DNA of 64,000 nucleotides from Lanius collurio. Taxonomy: Eukaryota; Chordata; Aves; Passeriformes; Laniidae. Below are positions 14,288 through 26,605 of the stretch, in pieces. Position 1 is the first letter of the stretch. Every line of letters begins with the position of its first letter. The translations under genes were made by a program, and so were the position numbers. The stretch covers positions 10,423,720 through 10,487,719 of the forward strand of contig JACBWW010000008.1 of NCBI GenBank assembly GCA_020086605.1. Direction: 5' to 3'. The notes beneath the pieces were generated by a model that saw only the letters and a program-made list of their open reading frames with translations, ran no database searches and was not told where the DNA came from.

Positions 14288-14580
14288 TGCTGTAAGTGGG
14301 GAATACTTACAACATGTGTAAGATAGTGATGAACGTTGGAAGGAAATATGAAGCGATATTTTGTGGAGGTTTGAGGATGTTTTATTTTTCCAGCCACATG
14401 GCTGAGGTTCCCAGGCAGACCCTCCCAGTCACAGGACCCCACTCTCTCCCCAGGCCCCGGGCACACAAACCAACCAGTCAGGAACAGGTATGGAGCACAC
14501 CTGACATGGGACCAGGGGCAGGGGCAAACCCTACATCCAGGACCCACCCCCACCAGGACTTTGGGCGAGGTATCTCAACA
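14288..14580 (-). mobile_element. Solo LTR of an endogenous retrovirus, copy 1
   Basis: This 293-bp element runs from TGCTGTAAGTGGGG to TATCTCAACA, so it has TG...CA termini. It is flanked by a near-perfect 6-bp duplication: ACGTCC at 14282-14287 and CCGTCC at 14581-14586. It aligns along much of its length with the element at 24784-25077. Shared blocks include AAGTGGGG, CAACATG, CCAGCC-CATG, GGAACAGG and AAACCCT, and the lengths are almost equal (293 and 294). Six-bp duplications fit alpha/beta-type (ERVK-like) retroviruses. No internal viral genes are present, so it is a solo LTR left by recombination. The strand is inferred from copy 2 and could be wrong, because LTR ends are symmetrical. 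It is more decayed than copy 2: the TATA-like box is not preserved. Confidence 0.72.
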
Positions 14581-16471
14581 CCGTCCTGCTTCAAATATCT
14601 TAGCTTGCACATACAATGAGAAATGGCACAAGAAAGCAAGGAGCTGCATAAACTGATAATTGCTGCTTCTGTACTTAAGAAAAAATACCAGGAATGCAAA
14701 CTGTATTTGCACAGGAACTGTAATGATGGTTTGTGAATATCAACATACAAAAAACATTCATGGTAGAAGTTGTCCCTTGAAGCAGAATTACTGTATCCCT
14801 GTGGTTTGTGCACCTCCACTGTGAAGGTATCCTGGCCTCCCTGCAAGGGCTCATTATGTCTGTAACACTGAGACATACCTGCTAAAATTGGTGCTACCCT
14901 GTGCTCAACACCCTATCACACACAACTAAGACAATCTGTATTCTCAAGCATTTAGAGTGAATAGAGATAGATGATAAAGTGGTCATTTTCTTTATTTATA
15001 CAGCAGGGAATCAAGGCACAGGTTTCATTCAAGCTTAAAAAAATTTGGAGAGTGCCAAAACCAGGCTTTCAAAATCCTTTAGCAAGTAAAAAGTTTTTTT
15101 CTTCCCTCCCAGGCACTTTGATGTCGGTAGCTGTACTGAGACTAATCTGTGTGACTGTTGTGGTAAAAATGCTAGGACTGATATGAAAGGGATATGTGAT
15201 TGTGGGAGCAGCAGGAGGAAGGAACAACTGGAGAGGGGCCATACTAATGCCATATCTTGTCCCATGGCACCTCTATTACCATGTCACTGTGACCCCATCA
15301 TCAGTATGTACAGTTTTTCAGGAAATATAGCATGGGGATGGCAGGCTAGAAGAAGGAAGACCCAAGATATTTAAAGAGCATGACAAACCATAGAAAAACA
15401 GAGTAGGAACCATAAGAGAATCAGATAAACATGAAGTAAGGTGAGCAAATCCTAAAAATTCACAGAGGCAGAATGTTTGGAGAGAGGGAATATCAGCTTG
15501 CAATGAGTACAGAAGATCAGACCAAAGACTGACATCTCCAAGCTCAGAGTAATCCAGGGCACACGAGGAGGACTCAGTAGCGAACATCCCTCATACTTCA
15601 TGTCCTCTTAAGAAATTTTTGGTGGACACAGATACAAGATGCAAGCACTTCAGTGCCCGACTGCTGGGCAGGCCACTCTGATAGGAATGTCTTGCTCATT
15701 GTAAGCAAATGGATACAAGAGAATAAAATCACTTGTGTTTCAGTTTTGTTTCATGCCTACCCTCTTTAGGGTCTCATGTTAATGTTTGCTACTTGATTGT
15801 TGCAGTGTTGTAATATCATTTGTTGCATGCAAGACCTTGATTTTGACTGTTCAGTGTGTGCCATGTGTATATTATTTTGCAAAAAGTCTGTGTTTACCGG
15901 AGGTCAAAGTGAAAACTGGTCTTTCTGGCCACTTACCAGTTAGTTGACTGCAAGACTTGTCTCTTTATGTTTTCCAGGAACTCTAATAAGCAATACCATT
16001 TTTCTAAGTGTGAAGCATTTGAAATTCTGTCATGACTGAAACTACTAGAGACAAATCTGGGAAGTGGTCTTTGCTACAAAAAAGCACATTGTCTAGTCTG
16101 GTAGGTTTCTTCCAAAGCAGTTGACTATTAACTTGAAAAAGTTTTGTTACCAAAAGGGCTGAAATTTATTCCTCTTTTAATCTCTTTGAATAGTACTTTA
16201 ATGATAAAATAACTCTCAACAGGATATTTTGCACCCTAGTTTCTAAGCAGCTGCTTGCTCAGGATGGCTTCTTTAAATTTGTCTAGGGAAATACTATGTT
16301 CTAAGAACTGGTCAGCTCTTCAGTGGCAGAACTGGGCTTCTATGGGTTGGCAGTGTTGTGTCTGCTTTGGCCTACAGACAAATGAAATGCTATGTTATTT
16401 GCAGGGAAAAGAATAATGTTTCTCTGAATCTGGGTTGAAAGCAATCTTTGCTGTAATAACCTTTTCCAAGG

Positions 16472-16545
16472 TACTACTACTACTAGTAGTACCACCATCA
16501 CCACTACTACTACTACTACTACTACTAATGATAATAATAATAATG
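16472..16545 (+). repeat. (TAC)n/(ATA)n compound microsatellite
   Basis: TAC/ACC triplets run to about 16527 and continue as ATA/ATG triplets. The left part switches from TAC to GTA. This gives a 14-base perfect palindrome at 16478-16491 and a potential GTACTAC/GTAGTAC hairpin (16471-16492). On the minus strand it reads as a poly-valine frame, which is not a gene. Confidence 0.93.
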
Positions 16546-17353
16546 TTGTTGTATAGAACATTACATCTACAGATATTACTCCAGTGCTATTCTTGGGAGT
16601 CTGTGGTGGCAGGTAAACTGTAATACAAAAATGGTCGTTCCAAGAAACAGCAACTTGTCTGTAAAAATATTTCTAGATAAATGCCTTTTGTTCCCATCTT
16701 TACTACCCACTCCCCACACGTATACTTTGCATTTATACTGCATGTTCAGCCTGGTTATTTTAACTTTGACAAAGGCCCTCGGGTGGGCAAGGAGTCATAT
16801 GACCTGTAAGTTCACTGGCCCATGTCATTTATGCAGTAAAGCAGTCAGTCTGTGGAAAAACAGGTACCCACATGCTTTTCCCACATTCAGAATACTGTTG
16901 CAGATGTGAAAGGAGGCTCAGCTCCAGCTTTGAAAGCCTGTGGCTGATTTTGGTTGTCCTCAACAATTTATAGGTTTTCTTTTTGGAAGTGGGAATGAGG
17001 TCTCCAAATCAGGTCTCAGGTATTTCCTCTGCCTGAGCTGAAATGTTGCACAATGCACAAGGCTTTTCTCAGTCTGGCTGTTTGAAAGGCTTTGCGCAGA
17101 GATAAAAACTGTGTGTGTCCTTACGCTCTGTACTGTGCACTTCTGCCAAGGTCCAGCTTATCTGACACTATTGTGAAAAACTGTGGTGCTTATATAGCCC
17201 TCACCTGGAAATACTGATGCCAGGAGAAAAGCAGATGTCCTCTCTTGCCTGCCTTTATAATCATCAGGTCAATGCTGTGCTCAGGGGTAATTTGTACCAT
17301 TGTGCACACACTGCTTTGCAGGCTTTTTTAAAGATGATAAAATTCTTGGTCTG

Positions 17354-17388
17354 TTTTTTTTTTTTGTTTGTTTGTTTGTTTGTTTTTG
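17354..17388 (+). repeat. T-run and (TTTG)n microsatellite
   Basis: Twelve Ts are followed by about five GTTT units. It is ordinary simple sequence. Confidence 0.95.
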
Positions 17389-20300
17389 TAGAATATAGTT
17401 TTAATACTTTCTTCTGGTGCCCAGAATAAAAGCCCTGTAGTCTAAACAGGCTTTATTTGTACATATATCAACCACTGTCCTTCAGAACTAGACAGTTTTG
17501 TTGATGTATTCCCCTTGTTCAGAAACCTCACCAAAATTGACTGGACTTTATTGCTATGGGTATTCTCCCCTCTTCTCATTTTAGCTTGTCATATTAAATC
17601 AGTTTTGCCACAGTTTTTCAGATCTATCTGTAAGATTATACATGTCCTCACTAAGAAAGAATCTTGCATGCTTTGATGCAGAGCACACAAGAATTTGGGT
17701 GAGGGTTTTTATTCAGATAAAAAGAAGATATTATGCTGCATACAAATGTCTTGCTTGTCCTGCAGCACTTCTGTTGCTTTTAAAATAGCTTTGTGGGTTC
17801 TGAACTCTAAACCTCCCTGCTCTAGGCAAATCTCAGGATTCCTCTTAGGGGTCTGTCCTCTGGCCAGACTCCTATGGCAAGAGGCAAAAGTTGGTTCACA
17901 GTCATTAATTTGACAGCCAAAAGAACAAGCAAGAGTGTGCAGAGACTCTCTTTTTTTTTGGAATGGACTCAGATGTAGTGAAAGGAGGTAGGCTTAAAAT
18001 CTTCCTGTCACAACCCTGCCATGCTGACAACATATTACAAAATCCTGCATTCTCCTTGACACATATTTTTTCAGATGTATAACAATAATATACAGCTCAT
18101 CTTTTGTGGAACTTTAGTCAGATCTAGAACCATTTATGTTCTTCTTAAGCGAAGGGAAATTTCCAGTGATATTTGGTATATCTAAATATATCTAGATTCT
18201 CAGCAGGAAGAGAATAGGTATTTACTTTAACATGATACCTACACATAATTCTTAAATGTAACTAAGCAATTTCAAGTGCTTAAATCAAGACTAGTAATAA
18301 ACCGTGAGACCTTGTAATGTACTTTATCTGGGAAAGCTACTTGCTTTAACCACCATTTAAATGTTGCAGACTCTGCAACAGCTACAACAGCAGCTGTTTG
18401 GTAAATGTCACTTACAGGGAGTTGTAATTGTCCAGAACAATGTGGTTTTCTGAACACATTGAAAGTCATGGGAAGTATATATGTTATCTGCCAACAGAGT
18501 ACACCTTAGTTGTTTTACAAATAACTGAGTTCAATTAATTTGTTCTTATGTTATATGCAATCCTGATCCTTACATATGTCAGCAACTCATAACATTAGAG
18601 TACCTCTGAGGGGGGGGGAATGCTGAAAAATTCAGTGTCTTTATCCCTTTCTCCTTGAACACTTAACCCCCCATTCTACTGCACTGAAAGAATTGTATCA
18701 CGACTCAATCCTCCACGGTCTAAACCCATCTGCGCTGTTTGGTAGCTCATGCTATTAACCATGAAGATGATTGCTAGTGTTTAACTGCTCTACTTTTTAT
18801 ATCCAGGGCAGGGATGACTCTCAGGGTGGTGAACTGAAAAGCAGGCATACTGCAAAGTCTTGAATTAGCAAAGTATCAGATGTGGCAAGAGTCTGACTTT
18901 GGTTTAATCACAGATATCGAAATATGTCATTCTTGTGCATTGATTGGCATATGGGAATTAGAGGAACTTAGCTTGGATAGACTTTGGTAACAACTATTTT
19001 TTTTAATAACACTGATTTAGGAAAACTGTTTTCCCTTTGTCTGCCCTATTGCAAGCAACTGCTATCTTAGATGACTGCTTTATGTCTCTGTAAATTTTTC
19101 TACATAGAGGAAAGCAGGAGGATGAACGTCCTTTTAGCCCTGTTTTGCACATTATCTCCAGCTATAGAATGACCTTCACTGTAAGAACATTTGGCAAATA
19201 AGCAATGTCATGTTCACTTGCTGTCCAAATAATAGCTGTGGAGGTGGTTACTGGCTAGAAAGTTCTAAGCATTCAAATAAAAGCAATTAATAAAAATAGT
19301 ATTTCAAGTCAGGTGGGCAAATTGCCTTTCTATTTTTGTAGCGTTTTGTGGATTGCCTTTGAAGCACGTAGACTGTAAATGCAGAGATCAGGTTTCAGGG
19401 AAGACTTTGCTACTACATACCCTAATCCAAAGGAAGGCATTTTCCTAGAGGCTCTTCCCTTCCTGGAAAGAAGGAATCTTTTGGCTATGTACTGGGCTAG
19501 GACTCCTTAAGTCTGCGGTCAACTTTGACACTGTCTGATTGTGAGTTTTGACAAACTGCCATGTCTCTGCTTGCACACAGAAAGTAGGACCTACTCATTA
19601 CTCCCTCTCTTTTTGGGTTAGACTGCTCAGGTCTAGAATTAGATAAGGAATTTTCTGTAGCAACAGAAACAGTGGGCTGACTGCTGTGTACAGCTTCTGG
19701 CCCTGCTGTTGTCTTCTTACAGAATAAAAGCTGGCATTACATGTTGAATCTAAACTTTGTAATCTTTGTGCTTTGAAGAGGAATGTGGGCAGTGAAGCCC
19801 TTGTCTTGTATTCCTAAAACATCTCAAGGACATGCTGCTGTTTTGTATAGGTACAGTAAGGGCCAGTCATAAAACCAATGCTAATATTCATGCCACATTC
19901 TTTGTTTTGAAACCTTGCGTTTTTTGCTTCGGATGTTATGTGTTGTTTTAAAGTGCCAATGCCTGGAACAAAGCTGACTTTTGTAGAATAAAAACCTAAC
20001 TGATTTCTTAAAACTTTGGAAATATTTAATAAAGTCAGATTAGAAAGAATATGCATGACCCAGACCTTGAGTACTGCTGAGAAGATGAACAAAGAACTGA
20101 ATCAGTGCTCTGCTGCTTTTTGCTTCAGGTTTCCATAAATAATTTTCTTAGTATATTAAACCCAGAAGGATGCACCCTTCATGTGTAATGCAAAGCAAAA
20201 CTAATATTTGCTGCTTTGAAGAGAACTGTTTGAAGGGGAAGAGGTAATCAGACCTGAGAGAGTGAAGAAAGATGGATATAGTGGGATTAAATTTTGTAAG

Positions 20301-21439
20301 GAACTTTGAACTTCAACTCTGTTCAGAAATGTTAATAATAGTCCTGACCTTACCTTAAACAGCATGACCCTTCCTTATCACAACTTGTTTACCAGGACTT
20401 GTACTATTCCCCATGGGATGTGAATTCTCAAATTAAAAGACTAATACTTTGTAACATACAAAATGTAAACTACCAACATAAATAAATAAACAATTTCTAT
20501 CCATCTTTTCTTCATTTTGCTGTGGCATACACAAATTGCTTGGCTTCAGAGCAAGCTAGAGCTAGTACTCATCAGATCTAAGGCTGTGTCATGCTCTGGA
20601 AACACAGCAGGAGAACCAAGAGAGTTTTTGCTATTAAATGGTTAAGACATTTTCTCTTTAACATCTCAGTCTCTGTTAAGACTGTCTTAGATTAGCTATA
20701 GTTCAGCTAACCTGAAATAAGAGAGTGATAATGAGGCAGAAGAAACTCCAGTCAGCAGAATGCTTCTGCTTTCTGTGCATCTGCCTTCAGTCTGCTGGGA
20801 AAGAAGGTTATTGCATAGCTCAAACCTTGAGGATTTCTTTTTTAAATATTAAATGTTCAGTTATTAGGTTCCATTCTATGAGCTTTATTCTGTTTTTGTT
20901 CTTAAGGTGGCTATGTAGTTTTTAAGTATGTAATTTAATTATCAGTATGCTATCTTGTTCATAAACTGGATGCTTTCCTATTTTCTCATGTCAGGGGGTT
21001 CAGTAGCTATAGATTTATTACATTTGATAATAGAATAAATTTTCATAGTAAAATGCTGTCTCCTGAGAGATTGCTGTCTTGTGAAGTTCTGTATTTTGTT
21101 CCTCTGGAGAACCCCTCATCCAAGAACAAGCTAAGCTTTGCTCTGTTTTTGACAATGGATGAGATCAGTGTCTGATGGGGTATGCTAACACAGACATTAA
21201 ATAATAGAAATTGCAGATTAGACACTAAAAGCAGCCTGGGGATGTTGTTTAGCATTTTAATGCAAGGTGGTTTCCTAGCAATCAAACTACATTTACTAAC
21301 AGTCTTAAAATACTGAGCATGCTTTTTCTAAAAAAAGGTATTACAAGCTAAGAAGTTCAAACACTCTTTTTTCCAGGTTATGTATGAAGAATAACATGTT
21401 TCTTGCTGAGATCAAGTGAGGTTGTCCCAGGAACTGGTA

Positions 21440-21475
21440 AACAAGCTAGAGAACAAGCTAGGCAACAAGTTGAAA
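21440..21475 (+). repeat. 12-bp tandem repeat, three units
   Basis: The units are AACAAGCTAGAG, AACAAGCTAGGC and the degenerate AACAAGTTGAAA. It is a small local duplication with no coding context. Confidence 0.85.
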
Positions 21476-23813
21476 CTTTGAACTGCTCGGGAACATCTGA
21501 TTGTGAAACTTATGCATAACTTTCAGCCATACAATTACCTGACACTGTTAGTATTCTGAAAGTGAGCAAGATGTATGAATCAGTGAGTTGAACTTTAGGC
21601 AGATGTACATGCCATATTTTAAAACAGTTCTATATTTGGAAACTCCCTAAGTCACTGAATTGCTTTGAAATTTGGTTTATGAAAAGATATGCAGGCCAGT
21701 CCCAGTGTGGGTAAAAGTAGCTGCTCAGCACCCACCAGTGTCACCAACCTCTGATCAGGGAGGTTTCCTGAGTAGTATCTTAACCTACTCACAACAATCA
21801 GAGTGGAAGTCCTGCTGTCAGCTTAAATGGAAGCAGAGAATAACTCTTTGTATCAACATGGCTTCAGAAGATTTTTCTTTTTTCTCTCCGAAATATGGAG
21901 CTGGAAGGGCCCTTGATGATGCTAGTTAGTAGACTCTAACTGAAACATTATCAACATAATACAGATGGCTGGTTGTTCCCCTTCTTTCAGTTGAAATCCT
22001 CGAAGCCCATGAATGAGAGATGGGATTTGGTCTTCAATTGTCCTGTGCTAAAAGCTTACAATCAATGATCATTTTACAGTCAGTTGAGGTTCTTTAGTTT
22101 CTCCACTAAGCACAGAAGAATTTCTGCCCATAGATCAACTCTGACATTTGGAATAGTGATTTTATATTAGCCTCTGTTCAAGAGTTACCAGTCTGCCCAA
22201 GACACTGTGAAGAAATTGGCACAATTTCTGTTGACTTAGTAGCAACCTGCTAGCACTCCTGGTGAGTCCATTGGCTTGGAGGACCAATGTTTGATTTTAC
22301 AACAATACAGTTTATTTTAATAAGAAGATCTGTTCCTGCTAGAGAAGAAGATATTTCCCAGAACACGGATGATTTAAAATATTGGCTTCAAATACTTTCT
22401 TCCTTTTTGCTTGGAGCTCCTAATAAGCCTAGGTTTTCTGGTTGATTTGGGGCAGGGTGCAGGACTATTGCTTTTCCTTTAAGCTATCTAGTGATTGCTA
22501 ATAGAAACTGTCCATCTGACTCCCTCTAGAATTGAAGTAATCATGGCTGAGTTTGCTACCTCATTCCCAAGTGACTATCTTGTATATGAACAAGCTAGAG
22601 AAACAAGATCATTTGAAGACAAGTTAAAAGAAGATGAGGTCATAAGCTTATTCCTCCTGCCTGTTAAACATCTGCTTGAAATGGGTTTGTTTTTTCTATC
22701 ATGCTATTATTGGTTTAGTTTCAGTACCCTAAAGGTACATTGATGTTTATTGCTATACCTGCAACTAATCCAACTGAGTTGTTACTGAGATGATCTGCTG
22801 TGCCAGAAGAAAGGAGACAATCTATTGTAACATAAAGTGCCATGGGAAGAAGAGGGTACTTACGAAAGCTAGTACGTGCTGTTGATGTACTTTGAAGCAC
22901 AAATTTTGAATTTAAGACACACAGAAAAGTGAAAGGAACATGAAAGGGGCAAGGCACAGCTATGGCATGACAAAGAACTTGCTCTTGTTAGTCTGGACAG
23001 TGTATCTTGCAGGTACTACTGTTCAGGCCTTGTGTTTCAGGACTTTATGTCAGATGTGAGTTAAACCAAATTTTTGTAGGATCATCCTCTCTTTCCCACC
23101 ATTCATTAGAGTTACAGAGTAGTATGAGGCCAGACAACTTCTAATCCCTGAGACCAGATATCCCCCCAAATATTTTAGGCTGTCAAAAACTGGTCTGTCA
23201 GATCTATGAACTGGAAATGCTTCAGCAGTGCTCAACTGCTCAGCCCAAAGGTGTCTGTGAAGGGTAGTGCTGCCACTCCACTCCTATCCCAATGTTTTGC
23301 CTAATGGCAACTAAGCTATCATATTAAAGCTACATGAATTCAAGCAGTTCGTGAATAATTCCACATAAAGAATTGCTGCAATACAGCTGTGCTTCCATGC
23401 ACATTAGCTGTGAGATATAATGAGTTTTGAGAACATATTGCCATATTCAGCCAAGTGGAAAATTCATCTTTTAAATACAGCTGACTGCTTGGAATATAAC
23501 AGGAAATCATTTCACTAGTTGTAAATACACATTTTTTGTAGCATTGTGCCCTCAAGGCTGATGCTTTTGATGTCAGATGTTGTTTCCATACCTATCAGAA
23601 ACACACTTAATTAAAAAAAAAATTTTATATGCACTATGGGTTGTTCAACATGGCATATCTCACAGATAAACCAATGTAAAGTAGTGGACACAGGGAAAAA
23701 TGAGTTTAATGTTTTCCAGTGTTGACCTAACTTTGCCTTTTGACTTTCCTAGGAACTTAGTTTTAGTTTCACACCAGCTTTCCCTTGTTATAGCTTTGTC
23801 TTTTGCATTTTAA

Positions 23814-24783
23814 TAGAATCTTATAATCATAAATTCACAGAATAAATGAAGTAAGAAAAGACCCTTAAGATCATTGAGTTCAGCTATTAACTGTGCACCA
23901 CTAAACCATATCCACAACTTTTAAACACTTCAAGGGATGACAACTTCCTAGGACAGTCTAATCTATTGCTTAGCAACCCTTTCAGTGAAGAAATTCTCCT
24001 AGTATCAAATCTAAACCTCCCATGCTACAGCATGAGGCTGTTTCCTCTTGACCTATTGCTTGTTCCTTGGGAGAAGAGACTGATACTCACCTCCCTTCAG
24101 AGATCAGTGAAGGGATCTCAGAAGGAATCAACCTCCTTTTCTCCAGGCTAAACAACTCTCTCAGGTGTTCCTCATATGACTTGTGCTCCAAACCCTTCAC
24201 CAGCTCCAGCATCTTAATGACCTTCTGTGAGAGAGAGGCCCAGAACTGGACACAGGATTTGAAGTGCGGCCCCACCCATGCCGAGTACAGGGGGAACAAT
24301 CCCTGCCCTGGTCCTGCTGGCCACACTGTTGCTGGTACAGGCTAGGATGCCATTGGCCTACTTGGCCACCTGGGCACACCCTGGCTCATGTTCAGCTGCT
24401 GTCACCAGCACCCCCAGGTCCTTTTCCTGTGGGCAGCTTTGCAGCCACTCTGCCCCAGCCTGTGGCACTGCCTGGGGTTGTTGTGACCCAAGGGCAGGAC
24501 CCGGCACTGGGCCTTGTTGAACCTCACACCACTGGCCTTGGACCATTGTGTCCAGATACCTCTGCAGATGCCACTGGTTGTCCAGATCCCTCTCCAGTGC
24601 CTTCCTGCCCTCCAGCAGGTCAACCCTCTCACTCAGCCTGGTGTTATCTGCAAACTAACTGAGGGGGCACTCAATCCCCTTCTCCAGGTCATTGATGAAG
24701 ATATTAAATAGAACTGGCCCCAGTACTGAGCTCTGGCAATCACCAGTGGTGACCCGCCACCAGCTGGATGTAACTCTATCCAC
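23814..24783 (-). mobile_element. CR1 LINE, outer copy, 3' portion
   Basis: This is a minus-strand CR1 retrotransposon; on the plus strand it reads from its 3' tail (about 23814) towards its 5' end. Minus-strand translation shows the CR1 ORF2 C-terminus, with recognisable stretches such as [31 protein letters not shown] and CAQVAK. Further upstream in the element is the reverse transcriptase palm stretch [15 protein letters not shown]. The catalytic box reads FADN instead of the usual Y/F-A-D-D and is preceded by an in-frame stop. The copy is therefore dead. The solo LTR at 24784 interrupts it, and it continues at 25078. Confidence 0.95.
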
Positions 24784-25077
24784 TGTTGAAGTGGGGTCTC
24801 CTGCAACATGCGTTAGACAGCGAGACCCGTGGAAAGAAATAGGGAACAATTCTTTATAGGAGTTTCAGAGATTCTCCAGCCCCATGTCCAGAGGACTGCT
24901 GAATAACCCCAGAAACACAGAACAACCACGGTCTTCCTGGGCCAGGGAGCACAAAACAAGCAATGGGGAACAGGATTGGGGTACATGTGACCAGAGAAGG
25001 GAAACCCTGTATGTCCCAGGGCAGGTTCCCATCCCAGGGCCCATTCCTCCCAGGGGAAAGGAGGGGGACCCCCAACA
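24784..25077 (-). mobile_element. Solo LTR inserted in CR1, copy 2
   Basis: This 294-bp element has TGTTG...CAACA termini. It is bounded by a perfect 6-bp target duplication, ATCCAC, at 24778-24783 and 25078-25083. The CR1 sequence reads straight through if the element and one ATCCAC are removed, which fixes both ends. On the minus strand a TATA-like CCTATAAAG lies about 80 bp before the 3' end, which favours minus orientation. No AATAAA was found, so the strand is tentative. It is homologous to 14288-14580. The 6-bp duplication suggests an ERVK/alpharetrovirus-like origin. There is no internal sequence. Confidence 0.88.
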
Positions 25078-25426
25078 ATCCACCACCAATCTCTGAGCCC
25101 ACCTATATTTTTGGTTTATTTACCCAGTGAATAGGGCACCTGTCAAAACCATGAACAGCCAGCCAAGAGAATGCTGCAGGAAACAGTCTCATATGCATTA
25201 GTAAAGTCCAGCTAGAAACATTCATAACCTTTTATTCATCCACTAGGCTGGTCATCCTGCCACAGAAAGAGATCCTGTCGGTTAAGCAGGACCTGCCTTT
25301 AACAAACCCCTGCTGGCTGGGCCTGGTTCCTTGGTTATCCTGCATGTGTCATGTGATGGCACTCAGGATGAGCTGCTCTATGACCTTCTCTGGCATTGAG
25401 GTCAGGCTGACAGACTTCCCTGGATC
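25078..25426 (-). mobile_element. CR1 LINE, outer copy, middle portion
   Basis: The outer CR1 resumes after the LTR. The stretches 'tttacccagtgaatagggca', 'aagcaggacctgcctttaac' and 'catgatggcactcaggatga'-type are the complement of CR1 reverse transcriptase coding sequence. It runs to GGATC at 25422-25426, where a second CR1 is inserted. Confidence 0.9.
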
Positions 25427-25872
25427 ATAGAGTCATAGAATCACAGAGTAGTTTGGGTTGGAAGGGACATTAAAGATCGTCTAGTCCAACCCTTCTGCTA
25501 TGGACAGGGACACCTTTCACTAGACCAGGTTGCTCAGAACCCCATCCAGCCTGACCTTAAACACTGCCAGAGCTGGGGTATCCATGACTTCTCTGGTAAA
25601 CCTGTTGCAGTGTCTCATCACCTTCACAGTAAAGAATTTCTTCTACTCTAAACTGACCTTCTTTCAGTTTGAATCCATCCCTCCTTATCCTGTCACTACA
25701 TGCTCCTTTGAGAAGTCCCTCTTCAGCTCTCTTGTATAGGCCTCCTTCTGGCTGAAAGGCTGCAATAAGTTTTCCCCCAGAACTTTCTCTTCTCCAGGAC
25801 GAACAACCTCCATTCTTTTAGCCTGTCCTCATAAGCCCATCCTCCAGCCCTCTGATCATCTTTGTGGCTCTA
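25427..25872 (-). mobile_element. CR1 LINE, inner copy, 5'-truncated
   Basis: A second minus-strand CR1 starts with a classic tail (atagagtcatagaatcacag), then 'gtttgggttggaagggacat', and extends about 446 bp into the 3' end. It lies inside the outer CR1: the outer sequence breaks at '...ccctggatc' and resumes at 'gatcctccttctag'. GATC is shared at both edges (25423-25426 and 25873-25876). CR1 normally makes little or no target duplication, so GATC may be a short duplication or chance. Severe 5' truncation is typical of CR1. Confidence 0.92.
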
Positions 25873-26012
25873 GATCCTCCTTCTAGCTCTTCTTGTAGAT
25901 GGGTGACACACTTGCCAACCTCCAGTCAACTGGGACCTCCCCAGTTAGCCAGAACTATGGTGGAAAGTGGTTCAGTGTACATTTCCACCAGTTCCCTCAG
26001 TACTCTTGGGTG
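25873..26012 (-). mobile_element. CR1 LINE, outer copy, 5'-most remnant
   Basis: The outer CR1 continues with 'cttcttgtagatgggtgaca', 'agtcaactgggacctcccca' and 'ccctcagtactcttgggtgg', the complement of upstream reverse transcriptase sequence. Similarity fades near 26012, which is taken as the truncated 5' end. The three outer segments add up to about 1.46 kb of CR1. Confidence 0.82.
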
Positions 26013-26569
26013 GAGAGTGGGCTAGCTGGGTGCTTTGCTTTCCCCGTGTGTCACTCTGTTGGTCGGAGTTGGAGCAAAAGCTCTCAGCACAGCAGGTGTC
26101 CCTCATCCTACGGCACCTCTTTAACAATCATAGAGAACAAGTCCTGAAAAAATAAATCTTCATTCCTCAGGTGTAATTTTACCTTGGATAATTAGAAAAG
26201 GGACAGCAATTCTTCAGCATCTAATGAAAAAATATTACTCACTGCAATTACTGCATAGAAAGGTGAAGGCCATTTCTATTTCATGTCCTCACACTAGATA
26301 GCCATATGCTGCAATGGAATAAATACTGTCTTGTGTGAGGCAATCCATGTAAGTATTTTGTGCTCCTAAAATATGAGGGTGGGGGAAACCATTAGGGATT
26401 TTCTTGGTGCATAAAACAACATTGTGATGCAAACTTGCTATTAGCAGTAGCTCAGCAGAGACATGGTACTGAATAATTTGTATTTCTAAGCCAGGGACCT
26501 ACTTCCCTACGGCTTTTGTTACTCTGTTAGCTGTGTAGCAGGGGGTCACCACGTGTCTTACAGCCTGCC

Positions 26570-26605
26570 AAGGCACCACTCTGCTACAAGGCACTACTCT
26601 GCTTC
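26570..26605 (+). repeat. 18-bp tandem duplication
   Basis: AAGGCACCACTCTGCTAC is followed directly by AAGGCACTACTCTGCTTC. Sixteen of 18 positions match. Confidence 0.85.

Larger units (their letters stand above)
14587..23813. other. Anonymous single-copy DNA
   Basis: No gene or large repeat was recognised. Simple repeats inside it are listed separately. A G9 run lies at 18610-18618. An exon-like open patch lies at 22530-22684 (see findings). The remaining open frames are short and featureless. Confidence 0.6.

Noticed and set aside
14257..14876. Overlapping frames of 98-132 codons around 14.3-14.9 kb
   Set aside because: Much of the stretch is the solo LTR, and the frames have no motif or splice context.
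16340..16561. Valine-rich minus-strand frame
   Set aside because: It is the translation of the TAC triplet repeat.
24264..24662. 132-codon plus-strand frame rich in Pro and Cys
   Set aside because: It is antisense to the CR1 ORF2 C-terminus, where the minus strand carries the recognisable protein.
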